Assembly (NCBI GenBank): GCA_023131055.1 | Contig: JAGMAB010000002.1 | Coordinates: 1 to 48,865, forward strand | DNA length: 48,865 nucleotides | Source: Candidatus Parcubacteria bacterium | Lineage (GTDB): Bacteria > Patescibacteriota > Minisyncoccia > Minisyncoccales > JAGMAB01 | Direction: 5' to 3' | Part shown: positions 39,325 to 46,597 of the stretch, piece by piece | Layout of the letters: each line of letters starts with the position of its first letter | Numbering within the stretch: position 1 is the stretch's first letter | Program-made: the position numbers and the translations under genes | The notes under the pieces: model-generated | Databases searched by the model: none | Told to the model about the DNA's origin: nothing | The model's input: the letters and a program-made list of their open reading frames with translations, nothing else

Positions 39325-40567
39325 AAAAATCGCAATCGCAGGCGGGATAATTTTGGTGATAGGGATTTTTATTGGAGCATACCAATGTTTATTTTCAGCG
39401 CCGGAAAAAGAATTTGAAATGGAAAGAATTGTAATCAATCTTGGTACAACCGAAGAAGAATTAATTCCCAAATTAAAAGAACAGGGGTATATAAGAAGCG
39501 AATGGGCTTTCAAATTTGTGCTAAAAAGAAAAGATTGGCAAGGCAAAATCAAGCCGGGTGGATATAAGGTTTCAAAGAATATGAATGTTTGGATGTTGGC
39601 AGAAACTTTTATTAGATTTCGAGACCAGAATTGGATAGTGATACCAGAGGGGCTAAGGAAAGAAGAAATAGCAGAAATAGCAAAGAAAGAACTTGGCTGG
39701 ATAGATAACACAAAAGAGGAATTCTTAAATTACGCTAAAGAAGGATACTTATTTCCTGACACTTACTTACTTGATGTGTTTAATATTAGAGATGCAGGTA
39801 AGAAAGTAGCCAAAAGAATGGAAAATAATTTCAATGAAAAATGCCAAGAAATCTTTAAAGAATTTGAAGAGGCGAATATTCGCAATGACACAGCAATCAC
39901 TCTTGCTTCAATCATTCAAAGAGAAGCAGCTAATAAAGAACAAATGCCGCTGATAGCGGGAATTATCTGGAACAGGTTGTTAAAACCAATGCCTTTACAG
40001 GTAGACGCGACTATTCAATACATTGTCGGAGAGCCGGGTAATTGGTGGCGGCCGGTAACGCCAGAAGAATACAAAATAGAATCACTATATAATACCTATT
40101 TACATGAAGGAAGACCGCCGGCGCCAATCTGCAATCCGGGATTAGCGGCAATTGAAGCGGTGGTTTACGACCAGCCCAGCGATTACTTTTACTACTTACA
40201 CGACAGTAAGGGAGAAATTCATCTTGCCAAAACTTATAAAGAACACAAAGCGAATATAGAGCAATACCTGCTTGAAATTATAATAGGAACAATTACAGAT
40301 GTAGCATTAAGCGCCAAAGTCATCACAATACAAAACCAAGAAGGGAAGGAAATAAGTTTGGCAATTACTGACGAAACAAAACTTTTTCTAAATAGTTTAG
40401 GAGAAAGAGTAGAAGTAAAATTAAAAGATTTCCAGCAAGGCATGGAAATTAGAAGTGCAGGGAGATGGACAGGCAAAAATACATTTCTCCCAAAAATGAT
40501 TCAGATACAAGTAAATGCAAGTATAGAGCTTCCAACTGAACCACCGGAAATAATCTTTGTTCCCTGA
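39311..40567 (+). CDS. mltG: Endolytic peptidoglycan transglycosylase MltG (YceG family)
   Basis: MltG cuts nascent glycan strands and helps end their elongation. The 418 residues show an N-terminal membrane helix (about 8-26), a LysM-like part (VINLGTTEEELIPKLKEQG), and the YceG catalytic domain with LASIIQREAANKEQMPLIAGIIWNRL, where the Glu of QREA is the expected catalytic residue. PLQVDATIQYIVG, YNTYLHEGRPPAPICNPG and YYLHDSKGEIHLAKTYKEH complete it. About 90 extra residues follow the usual end and form a small beta domain like DUF5666. The start overlaps the upstream membrane protein. Confidence 0.94.
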   Translation: MIRNKKIAIAGGIILVIGIFIGAYQCLFSAPEKEFEMERIVINLGTTEEELIPKLKEQGYIRSEWAFKFVLKRKDWQGKIKPGGYKVSKNMNVWMLAETFIRFRDQNWIVIPEGLRKEEIAEIAKKELGWIDNTKEEFLNYAKEGYLFPDTYLLDVFNIRDAGKKVAKRMENNFNEKCQEIFKEFEEANIRNDTAITLASIIQREAANKEQMPLIAGIIWNRLLKPMPLQVDATIQYIVGEPGNWWRPVTPEEYKIESLYNTYLHEGRPPAPICNPGLAAIEAVVYDQPSDYFYYLHDSKGEIHLAKTYKEHKANIEQYLLEIIIGTITDVALSAKVITIQNQEGKEISLAITDETKLFLNSLGERVEVKLKDFQQGMEIRSAGRWTGKNTFLPKMIQIQVNASIELPTEPPEIIFVP

Positions 40568-40821
40568 CTTACATCAAGGCATAGCTGGCCGTAATAATTC
40601 TTTCATTTGTTTTAGTGCTCTTTTTGGATAATCGAATACTTCTTTTTAATCTAATGTTTTTAAATGGTTCGTCAAAGCGAGCTATTTTTTTGTAATTTTA
40701 GAGATTTTGTGATAAAGTAATGGCGTTAAAGTGTCGGATTAAGATTTAAATTAAGTTTTAGTTGTTGCCAATTTTGTAATTCTTGTATGATTTGGTTCCA
40801 ATTAAATTCTATATACTCCAC

Positions 40822-41838
40822 ATGGAAGGGAAAAAAATAGCGATAATTGGAGTTGGCGGACGGACCGGAACAATGTTTGCTTTTGAATTGGGAAAAGCTA
40901 ATAATATTTTGGGCATTAGCAGAGAAAAAGAAGTTGAACAAATCAAAGAAAGAAAACTTTATGTCCAGAGACAAGGCAGGCAGCCAGAATTATTTGAGGG
41001 AAAAGTGAGCAGCGATTTTCAATTTTCTTCCGCGGAAGTACCTGACATTATTTTCATGGCTACCAAAAATCCGGTTGGCCCGGTAGTAAAATACTATTAT
41101 CAAAAAATTAAAGATACTGGAAAATTTCCGGCTTTAGTTCTTTCTCAAAACGGCATTGCCGCAATACAGGACGCTATACAGGCGTTGGAAGAAGTTTTCG
41201 GTTTAGAACAAAGCAAGAAAATTCAAATAATACGGCTCAATCTTTTTAACGCAATAGACAGAAAAGAACTTGGAGACAAAATTTATGTGAGTTATTCTCT
41301 GCCAATCAGAATTGCTTTTACCAGCGCTTATGGTCCAAAAGACATTCAAGACATTGCTTTTCTTTTTAAGCAAGCAGGGTTTGAAGCCAAAGAATTTCCT
41401 TGCTCGCAAGTCAAGGATATGGAATTTTCCAAACTCTTTTTAAATTTAATTGGCATGGCTTCAGCAGTTAAAGGACTTTCAATAAACCAAGGATTTAGAG
41501 ATAAGCAAACATTCAAACAGGAAGCAGAAGCGCTCAAAGAATATATCAAGGTTGTTCACGCTAGCGGAAGCAATTTTGTTAATTTCCCTCATTATCCGGT
41601 AAAACTGCTTGCTTGCTTGTTTTTTTTCCTGCCAATGAATATTCTTTTAATTTTCAGGAATTATTTGGCTAAACTAATAAGCAAAGGAAGGCAGGGAAAG
41701 CCAAAAGGCAATTTAGATGAAATTGAATATTACAACGGCGCAGTAATTGATTTGGCAGAAAAAAATAATATACCCGCCACATTAAATCAACAAATACTCA
41801 AAAAAGCGTTAGAATTGGAGGCGTGCGAGAGTGGTTGA
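40822..41838 (+). CDS. Ketopantoate-reductase-like dehydrogenase (PanE/ApbA family)
   Basis: The ATG at 40822 gives 338 residues starting MEGKKIAIIGVGGRTGTMFAFEL, an NAD(P)-binding Rossmann motif (GxGxxG in a variant form, GVGGRTG). An N-terminal ApbA domain with MATKNP and LSQNGI and a helical C-terminal ApbA_C domain follow. Substrate specificity is uncertain because no other pantothenate gene is present. The hydrophobic stretch near 255-285 is unusual for the family. The last seven codons and the stop lie inside tRNA-Ser (22 bp overlap). Confidence 0.75.
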   Translation: MEGKKIAIIGVGGRTGTMFAFELGKANNILGISREKEVEQIKERKLYVQRQGRQPELFEGKVSSDFQFSSAEVPDIIFMATKNPVGPVVKYYYQKIKDTGKFPALVLSQNGIAAIQDAIQALEEVFGLEQSKKIQIIRLNLFNAIDRKELGDKIYVSYSLPIRIAFTSAYGPKDIQDIAFLFKQAGFEAKEFPCSQVKDMEFSKLFLNLIGMASAVKGLSINQGFRDKQTFKQEAEALKEYIKVVHASGSNFVNFPHYPVKLLACLFFFLPMNILLIFRNYLAKLISKGRQGKPKGNLDEIEYYNGAVIDLAEKNNIPATLNQQILKKALELEACESG

Positions 41839-41906
41839 ATCGGGCAGTTTCGAAAACTGCTATAGCTGAAAAGTTATCGAAGGTTCGAATCCTTCCGCCT
41901 CCGCCA
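41817..41906 (+). tRNA. tRNA-Ser (anticodon CGA)
   Basis: Acceptor GGAGGCG/CGCCTCC, anticodon stem GCAGT/ACTGC with loop TTCGAAA, a long variable arm typical of tRNA-Ser, T-arm AAGGTTCGAATCCTT, discriminator G and encoded CCA. Its first 22 bases are also the end of the preceding gene. Confidence 0.95.
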
Positions 41907-41979
41907 CGCAAAAAACAGGTAATTTTATCTGTTTTTTCTTGCTTAAAAGCAAAAAAAGTGCTATTATTAAACGCACAAT

Positions 41980-42405
41980 ATGTTTAATTTTTTCAAAAAG
42001 AAAAAACAACAGCCGAAAAATTTTAAAGAAATTTTATGTGGTTTTGCAATCCTGGAAGAAAAAATTGAGAAGATTTCTAAAGAGATTGAGCTCTTGAAAA
42101 AGGAAAATAAATTTTCAATAAAGAAAATAGGAGTAATCAGATTTAATCCTTTTAAGGAAGTTGGCGGAGACCAGAGCTTTTGTTTAGCTTTATTAGATAG
42201 TGATGATACAGGCGTTGTTATTACGAGTTTATATAATAGGGAAGGAAACAGGGTCTATGGCAAAGCGATAAAAAACAGCCGGTCCCAATATGAACTTTCT
42301 CAAGAAGAAATCAAAGCAATTGAAAAGGCAAAATATGAAAATGAACACAAAGACGCAAAATTCAATAATTCGTCCGCCAATAGTAGTGGTTCTGGGACAC
42401 ATTGA
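41980..42405 (+). CDS. DUF4446 family protein
   Basis: The 141 residues match the DUF4446 pattern: a coiled coil (about 22-45) followed by IGVIRFNPFKEVGGDQSFCLALLDSDDTGVVITSLYNREGNRVYGKAI and a LSQEEIKAIEKA helix. The usual N-terminal membrane helix of the family is absent here. Function is unknown. It overlaps infB by 71 bp in another frame, an unusually long overlap that suggests translational coupling or a shorter real C-terminus. Confidence 0.85.
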   Translation: MFNFFKKKKQQPKNFKEILCGFAILEEKIEKISKEIELLKKENKFSIKKIGVIRFNPFKEVGGDQSFCLALLDSDDTGVVITSLYNREGNRVYGKAIKNSRSQYELSQEEIKAIEKAKYENEHKDAKFNNSSANSSGSGTH

Positions 42406-43828
42406 CCATGGAAAATCAAGCTTGCTTTGCGCCATTAAGGACTTCAAAATTACTGAAAAAGAATCAGGCGGCATTACCCAGCATATCGGCGCTTACCAGA
42501 TTGAACAGCAGGGCAAAAAAATTACTTTTATTGACACTCCCGGCCATGAAGCGTTTTCAGCTATGCGCTCGCGCGGAGCCAAAGTAGCTGACATTGCTGT
42601 TTTAGTGGTGGATTGTTCAGAGGGAGTAAAAACGCAGACAAAAGAAGCGATTTTGGACATTAAAAAAGCAGGAATTCCCATAATTATTGCTTTGAATAAA
42701 ATTGACAAGCCCGCGGCAGACCCGGAAAGAGTAAAAAAAGAATTATCCAAACAAGACATTTTAGTGGAATCAATAGGCGGAAAAATTCCTTCGGTTGAAA
42801 CATCAGCTAAAACAGGAAAAGGAATTTCTGAACTTTTGGAAATAATATTATTGGTGGCTGAAATGGAAAATCTGCAGGCAGACCTTTCAAAACAAGCAGA
42901 GGGCTTGGTTATTGAGTCATATATGGATAAATTAAGAGGTCCGACTGCCACTTTGCTTTTAACAAACGGAACTTTGGAAAAAGGAGATATTTTAGCCACT
43001 TTTTCCTGTTCAGGGAAGATTAAAAAATTAGAAAACTTTCAAGGAATTTCAGTTGAGCAAATCTTTCCTTCAGACCCGGCTATCATTATAGGTTTTGAAA
43101 ATGTTCCAAAAACAGGCGAAAAATTTAAAGTTTTTTCCAATTTGGAAGACGCGAAAAATTACCAAAAAACGGCTGAAAAAAGAATTGCCGAAGTGTTAGA
43201 GATTTCGCCTGACCAAAAAGTTTTAAATTTAGTTCTAAAAACGGATGTGGTTGGCACAATTGAAGCAATTGAAACAGTTTTAAAAAATCTTCCCCAGGAA
43301 AAAGTAATTTTAAGAATTTTGAAAGCAGAAGCCGGAGACATAAACGAATCAGACATTAAATTAGCCAAATCCGGAAAAGCGATAATTTTGGGCTTTCGGG
43401 TAAAAATGAATTCGTCTGCCAAACTCATGTTTGAAAGGGAGAAAATAAGAGTAATGAATTTTGATGTTATTTATGATTTAGTGGAAGGAACGCGGAAAGC
43501 AATGGAGAAAAGAATGGAAGTTGAACAGGTTAGAATTGATGTTGGCAAAGTTAAAGCGCTTATTATTTTTCTGACTGAAAAAAACCGCCAGATTGTCGGC
43601 GGAAAAGTGATTGAGGGCGAAGTTAAAAAAGGAACTAAAATTGAGGTTTTGAGGAATGAGGAAAAGATTGGTCAGGGAAAACTTATCAGTCTTCAAAAAG
43701 ATAAAAAAGACATTGACAAGGTGAGCAAAGGAGGAGAGTGCGGAATACTTTATGAAGGAAATGTTAAAGTTGAACAAGGAGATGTATTGAAGATATACAC
43801 GGAAGAGCGGAAAAAAGGAGAACTTTGA
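42335..43828 (+). CDS. infB: Translation initiation factor IF-2, short form
   Basis: IF-2 brings initiator tRNA to the ribosome using GTP. From the ATG at 42335 (AAGG six bases upstream) the protein is 497 residues, lacking the long N-terminal domains of typical IF-2. The G domain begins almost at once: G1 LGHIDHGKSSLL, switch I GGITQHIGAY, G3 DTPGHEAF, G4 NKIDKP and G5 SAKTGKG. Domains 2 to 4 follow, ending in the typical KKGTKIEVLRNEEKIGQGKLISLQ. Short IF-2 is known in CPR bacteria. rbfA follows 1 bp later. Confidence 0.96.
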   Translation: MKMNTKTQNSIIRPPIVVVLGHIDHGKSSLLCAIKDFKITEKESGGITQHIGAYQIEQQGKKITFIDTPGHEAFSAMRSRGAKVADIAVLVVDCSEGVKTQTKEAILDIKKAGIPIIIALNKIDKPAADPERVKKELSKQDILVESIGGKIPSVETSAKTGKGISELLEIILLVAEMENLQADLSKQAEGLVIESYMDKLRGPTATLLLTNGTLEKGDILATFSCSGKIKKLENFQGISVEQIFPSDPAIIIGFENVPKTGEKFKVFSNLEDAKNYQKTAEKRIAEVLEISPDQKVLNLVLKTDVVGTIEAIETVLKNLPQEKVILRILKAEAGDINESDIKLAKSGKAIILGFRVKMNSSAKLMFEREKIRVMNFDVIYDLVEGTRKAMEKRMEVEQVRIDVGKVKALIIFLTEKNRQIVGGKVIEGEVKKGTKIEVLRNEEKIGQGKLISLQKDKKDIDKVSKGGECGILYEGNVKVEQGDVLKIYTEERKKGEL

Positions 43829-43829
43829 T

Positions 43830-44168
43830 ATGAGTGAACGCATTAGAAAAGTTAATGAGCTTATAAAACGGGAATTATCCCAGATTATTCTTCGGGAAAT
43901 TGATTTTTCAAAAGGTGTCTTGGTAACCATAACCAGAGTGGAAGCATCTCCTAATTTAATTCAGGCAAAAGTTTATATAAGCGCGCTTCCCGAAGACCAG
44001 CTCACAAATGTTTTTCATATCTTGAAACAAAGAGTTTACAACATTCAGCAATTATTGAACAAGCGTTTGAAAATGCGTCCAATGCCCAAGATTGAAATTA
44101 TGGAAGAAAAAGAGACCAAACAAGCCGGCAGAATTGAAGAAATTCTGGAAAAAATTAAAAAACAATAA
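43830..44168 (+). CDS. rbfA: Ribosome-binding factor A
   Basis: RbfA matures the 30S subunit and the 5' end of 16S rRNA. The 112 residues have the KH-like fold pattern: RIRKVNELIKRELSQII at the start, VLVTITRVEASPNLIQAKVYIS in the middle and LNKRLKMRPMPKIEIM towards the end. The gene follows infB as in most bacteria and precedes tRNA-Cys by 5 bp. Confidence 0.95.
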   Translation: MSERIRKVNELIKRELSQIILREIDFSKGVLVTITRVEASPNLIQAKVYISALPEDQLTNVFHILKQRVYNIQQLLNKRLKMRPMPKIEIMEEKETKQAGRIEEILEKIKKQ

Positions 44169-44173
44169 ATTAT

Positions 44174-44246
44174 GGCACGGTAGCCAAGTAGCTAAGGCAT
44201 TGGTCTGCAAAACCAATATACATGGGTGCAATTCCCATCCGTGCCT
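44174..44246 (+). tRNA. tRNA-Cys (anticodon GCA)
   Basis: Acceptor GGCACGG/CCGTGCC, anticodon stem TTGGT/ACCAA with loop CTGCAAA, discriminator T as expected for Cys. CCA is not encoded. Confidence 0.95.
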
Positions 44247-44254
44247 CAAGATTT

Positions 44255-44337
44255 GCCCGGGTGCTGGAATGGTAGACAGTCTTGGCTTAAAACCAAGTGA
44301 GGTTTTCCTCGTGTGGGTTCGAATCCCACTCCGGGCA
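44255..44337 (+). tRNA. tRNA-Leu (anticodon UAA)
   Basis: Acceptor GCCCGGG/TCCGGGC, anticodon stem CTTGG/CCAAG with loop CTTAAAA, a long variable arm TGAGGTTTTCCTCGT and discriminator A. It lies 8 bp after tRNA-Cys. Confidence 0.95.
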
Positions 44338-44340
44338 CAT

Positions 44341-44372
44341 AAAAAGTCCCGCTTTCATAGCGGGACTTTTTT
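44341..44372 (+). terminator. Terminator after infB-rbfA-tRNA cluster
   Basis: AAAAAGTCCCGC and GCGGGACTTTTT form a 12-bp perfect stem around TTTCATA, ending in a T run. It can act in both directions between the convergent genes. Confidence 0.9.
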
Positions 44373-44437
44373 ATTACTTAAATCATTGATTCGTGGTCAG
44401 TAGAATAGAGTAAAATTGAATTTAAGGAAATTAAATT

Positions 44438-44923
44438 TTAACTTTCTAGAATTTCGATAAAAGTTCTTTTTGCTCCGAAGTTTTTTGCCTCCTCGTAAGA
44501 AGCGCACCAAACATCAATATGATAATTTCCTTTTCTCCAGTGCATTCTGTCTTCAACTACAAAAATTTTATCTCCGTAAATTTCCGGCATACGGATTTTC
44601 GTTCCAAAAGGATATTTGTTATTTGCCACAATTCCGTCTTTAACCCAGGTTCCGGCGGCGGTAATAAACGGGTCATTGTCTGTTTGCCAGACAGTGCTTG
44701 AATAAGCGGTTACTATTACACGGATTTTTTGGACAACTTCAGGCTCTGGATTTTGAGGATTGCTGTTTGCTGAAAGAGTATTTTCCTGAACAAAAAACAA
44801 TCTTTCTTCAACAGAAAATTCTGTCTCAGTATTTTGAGTTTTTGATTCTAAAATCGGAAAAAAATCAAACAAGACCGCTGAACCAATTATTAGAATAATT
44901 AATAATAAGAGATTTTTATTCAT
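44438..44923 (-). CDS. 3D-domain cell-wall protein (RlpA/MltA-like barrel)
   Basis: The ATG at 44923 gives 161 residues; the track begins at a TTG two codons upstream. An N-terminal membrane helix (NLLLLIILIIGSAVLFDFF) leads to a linker and a 3D domain with VTAYSS, PFITAAGT, GIVANNKYPFGTKIRMP and VEDRMH...HIDVWCAS, where the three conserved Asp residues are visible. Related domains bind or cut peptidoglycan. A 9-bp hairpin (44927-44949) stands directly before the start codon. Confidence 0.85.
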   Translation of the reverse strand: MNKNLLLLIILIIGSAVLFDFFPILESKTQNTETEFSVEERLFFVQENTLSANSNPQNPEPEVVQKIRVIVTAYSSTVWQTDNDPFITAAGTWVKDGIVANNKYPFGTKIRMPEIYGDKIFVVEDRMHWRKGNYHIDVWCASYEEAKNFGAKRTFIEILES

Positions 44924-44926
44924 TTT

Positions 44927-44949
44927 CAATCCCGCTTTTAGCGGGATTG
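44927..44949 (-). promoter_or_regulatory. Hairpin adjoining the 3D-gene start codon
   Basis: CAATCCCGC and GCGGGATTG pair perfectly around five bases, ending three bases before the ATG at 44923. It would occupy the ribosome-binding region of the mRNA. Confidence 0.6.
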
Positions 44950-45008
44950 TATTATATTAGTTTGTTTTGTGAGTTTGTCAACCCTTCGGCAAATTTAGGG
45001 CAAGTATA

Positions 45009-45083
45009 TGGAGCGGGTGAGCGGAATTGAACCGCCGTTGTCTCGTTGGCAACGAGACGTAATAGCCACTATACGACACCCGC
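45009..45083 (-). tRNA. tRNA-Gly (anticodon GCC)
   Basis: Minus-strand acceptor GCGGGTG/CACCCGC, anticodon stem TCTCG/CGAGA with loop TTGCCAA, discriminator T and encoded CCA. Confidence 0.95.
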
Positions 45084-45090
45084 GCTCCTG

Positions 45091-45162
45091 TGCCGCGGGT
45101 GAGAATTGAACTCACGACTTCTTCTTTTTCAGAGAAGCGCTCTACCACTGAGCTACCGCGGC
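45091..45162 (-). tRNA. tRNA-Phe (anticodon GAA)
   Basis: Acceptor GCCGCGG/CCGCGGC, D-arm GCTCAGTGGTAGAGC, anticodon stem CTTCT/AGAAG with loop CTGAAAA, T-arm GTGAGTTCAATTCTCAC, discriminator A, no CCA. Confidence 0.94.
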
Positions 45163-45206
45163 GTGATTAAAATAATAATTATCAATGATTATTAATCAAT
45201 AATTAG

Positions 45207-45280
45207 TGGACGGTACAGGACTTGAACCTGTAACCCCCGCGATGTAAACGCGATGCTCTAGCCAATTGAGCTAACCGTCC
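45207..45280 (-). tRNA. tRNA-Val (anticodon UAC)
   Basis: Acceptor GGACGGT/ACCGTCC, anticodon stem TCGCG/CGCGG with loop TTTACAT, T-arm ACAGGTTCAAGTCCTGT, discriminator A, no CCA. Confidence 0.94.
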
Positions 45281-45297
45281 CTATATTTCTTCTTTTT

Positions 45298-45332
45298 AAT
45301 TAAAAATTAAAAATTAAAAATTAAAAATTAAT
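45298..45332. repeat. Seven-base microsatellite
   Basis: About five copies of TTAAAAA in a row between tRNA-Val and tRNA-Leu. Confidence 0.8.
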
Positions 45333-45339
45333 TTGGGGG

Positions 45340-45422
45340 TGCCCAGGGCGGGACTCGAACCCGCACGCTCTTACGAGCATAGAGCCTCAGTCTATTGCGT
45401 TTACCAATTACGCCACCTGGGC
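45340..45422 (-). tRNA. tRNA-Leu (anticodon GAG)
   Basis: Acceptor GCCCAGG/CCTGGGC, anticodon stem ATAGA/TCTAT with loop CTGAGGC, long variable arm TGCTCGTAAGAGCG, discriminator A, no CCA. It lies 7 bp downstream of rplS. Confidence 0.94.
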
Positions 45423-45429
45423 TTAGGGC

Positions 45430-45819
45430 TTATTCCCTTTTCTTTAATCGCGCTTTTTTGCCTTTTGCTTCTCTCAAATAATAAAGTTTTGCCCGTCTCA
45501 CTTTTCCTTGTTTTATTATGTCTATTTTTTCAATTAGCGGCGAATGAATTGGAAAGATTTTTTCAACACCAATTCCGGAAATTACTTTTCGCACAGTAAT
45601 TGTTGCTGTTAATCCTTTTCCATGTTTCTTCGCCAAAACCAGCCCTTCAAAAACTTGAATTCTTTCTTTTTCTCCTTCTTTTTTGCCTCCCGCGGCCTTG
45701 CTTTTTAGCGGGGTAAATGCCGGGATTTTTTGATAAACCTGAACAGTATCACCCGGTCTGATTTTAGGCAAGTCATTTTTTAATTGATTTTTATTGAATG
45801 CTTCTGATTTAGTAATCAT
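45430..45819 (-). CDS. rplS: 50S ribosomal protein L19
   Basis: The 129 residues show the L19 pattern: [13 protein letters not shown] near the start, [49 protein letters not shown], and the basic end [22 protein letters not shown]. An insertion around residues 38-52 ([14 protein letters not shown]) is longer than in E. coli. It overlaps the upstream pseudouridine synthase by 4 bp. Confidence 0.96.
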   Translation of the reverse strand: MITKSEAFNKNQLKNDLPKIRPGDTVQVYQKIPAFTPLKSKAAGGKKEGEKERIQVFEGLVLAKKHGKGLTATITVRKVISGIGVEKIFPIHSPLIEKIDIIKQGKVRRAKLYYLREAKGKKARLKKRE

Positions 45820-46436
45820 AGTTTTAATTTATTTTTAATTTCTTTTAATTCTTTTGGCAATTCTGACACAAATTCTTTTTCTTTTCCATCCGGCAGTTTT
45901 ATTTTCAGGAAGCTTGCGTGCAAGAATTGTCTTGTTAGCCCAACCGGGCAGGGTTGGTTCTTAAATCCATATAATTTATCTCCAACAATCGGACAGGATA
46001 TATAAGCAAGATGGCATCTGATTTGATGTTTTCTTCCGGTTTTCAGAGCAATTTCTAACAAAGTATATTTTTCATATTGCTTTAAGACTTTATATTCAGT
46101 GCTCGCGTTTCTTTTTCCGTTTGTTTGCGGTTCGTTAAGTAAATATACTTTTTGTTTTCTACGGTCTTTAGGGGAGCGGCCTATTAAGGTTTCAATTTTA
46201 CCATTTTTGGAAGACGGGCATCCAACTACTAAAGCAATATAATGCTTTTTTACTTTTCTTTCTTGAAATTGCTTTTGCAGGAATTCCAGCGCGTCATCAT
46301 TTTTTGCCGTCAATAAAATTCCCGAAGTATCTTTGTCTAATCTATGAGCAGGTCTGTCAAAATTATCAATAGTAATTCTTGCTGGCTTGTCAAAAACTTT
46401 AACATTTTCATCCTCGTAAATAATTTTCATTTCCAT
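45816..46436 (-). CDS. RluA-family pseudouridine synthase
   Basis: This enzyme turns uridine into pseudouridine in rRNA or tRNA. The 206 residues hold the catalytic motif [12 protein letters not shown] with the essential Asp (about residue 36), KHYIALVVG, and the closing [20 protein letters not shown]. There is no N-terminal S4 domain, so it resembles the short RluA type. The start codon lies 3 bp from the end of tRNA-Val, so the mRNA is probably released by tRNA processing or is leaderless. Confidence 0.92.
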   Translation of the reverse strand: MEMKIIYEDENVKVFDKPARITIDNFDRPAHRLDKDTSGILLTAKNDDALEFLQKQFQERKVKKHYIALVVGCPSSKNGKIETLIGRSPKDRRKQKVYLLNEPQTNGKRNASTEYKVLKQYEKYTLLEIALKTGRKHQIRCHLAYISCPIVGDKLYGFKNQPCPVGLTRQFLHASFLKIKLPDGKEKEFVSELPKELKEIKNKLKL

Positions 46437-46439
46437 ATG

Positions 46440-46513
46440 TGGGCGGTACAGGATTCGAACCTGTCACCTCTTCAATGTCACTGAAGCACTCTAACCAAAT
46501 GAGCTAACCGCCC
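46440..46513 (-). tRNA. tRNA-Val (anticodon GAC)
   Basis: Acceptor GGGCGGT/ACCGCCC, anticodon stem CTTCA/TGAAG with loop GTGACAT, T-arm ACAGGTTCGAATCCTGT, discriminator A, no CCA. Having both UAC and GAC tRNA-Val is more than a minimal set needs. Confidence 0.93.
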
Positions 46514-46524
46514 TCGCGCGTGTG

Positions 46525-46597
46525 TGCGCGTGGATGGATTTGAACCATCGGCCTTTCGCTTATAAGACGAATGCTCTAACCACTGAGCTACACGCGC
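46525..46597 (-). tRNA. tRNA-Ile (anticodon UAU)
   Basis: Acceptor GCGCGTG/CACGCGC, D-arm GCTCAGTGGTTAGAGC, anticodon stem TTCGT/GCGAA with loop CTTATAA, T-arm GATGGTTCAAATCCATC, discriminator A, no CCA. The anticodon reads AUA directly. Its first 10 bases overlap the end of ftsH. Confidence 0.92.

Noticed and set aside
45333-45599. Plus-strand ORF of 88 residues
   Set aside because: Runs antisense through tRNA-Leu and rplS; it contains the tRNA-derived GLEPARSYEHRA peptide.
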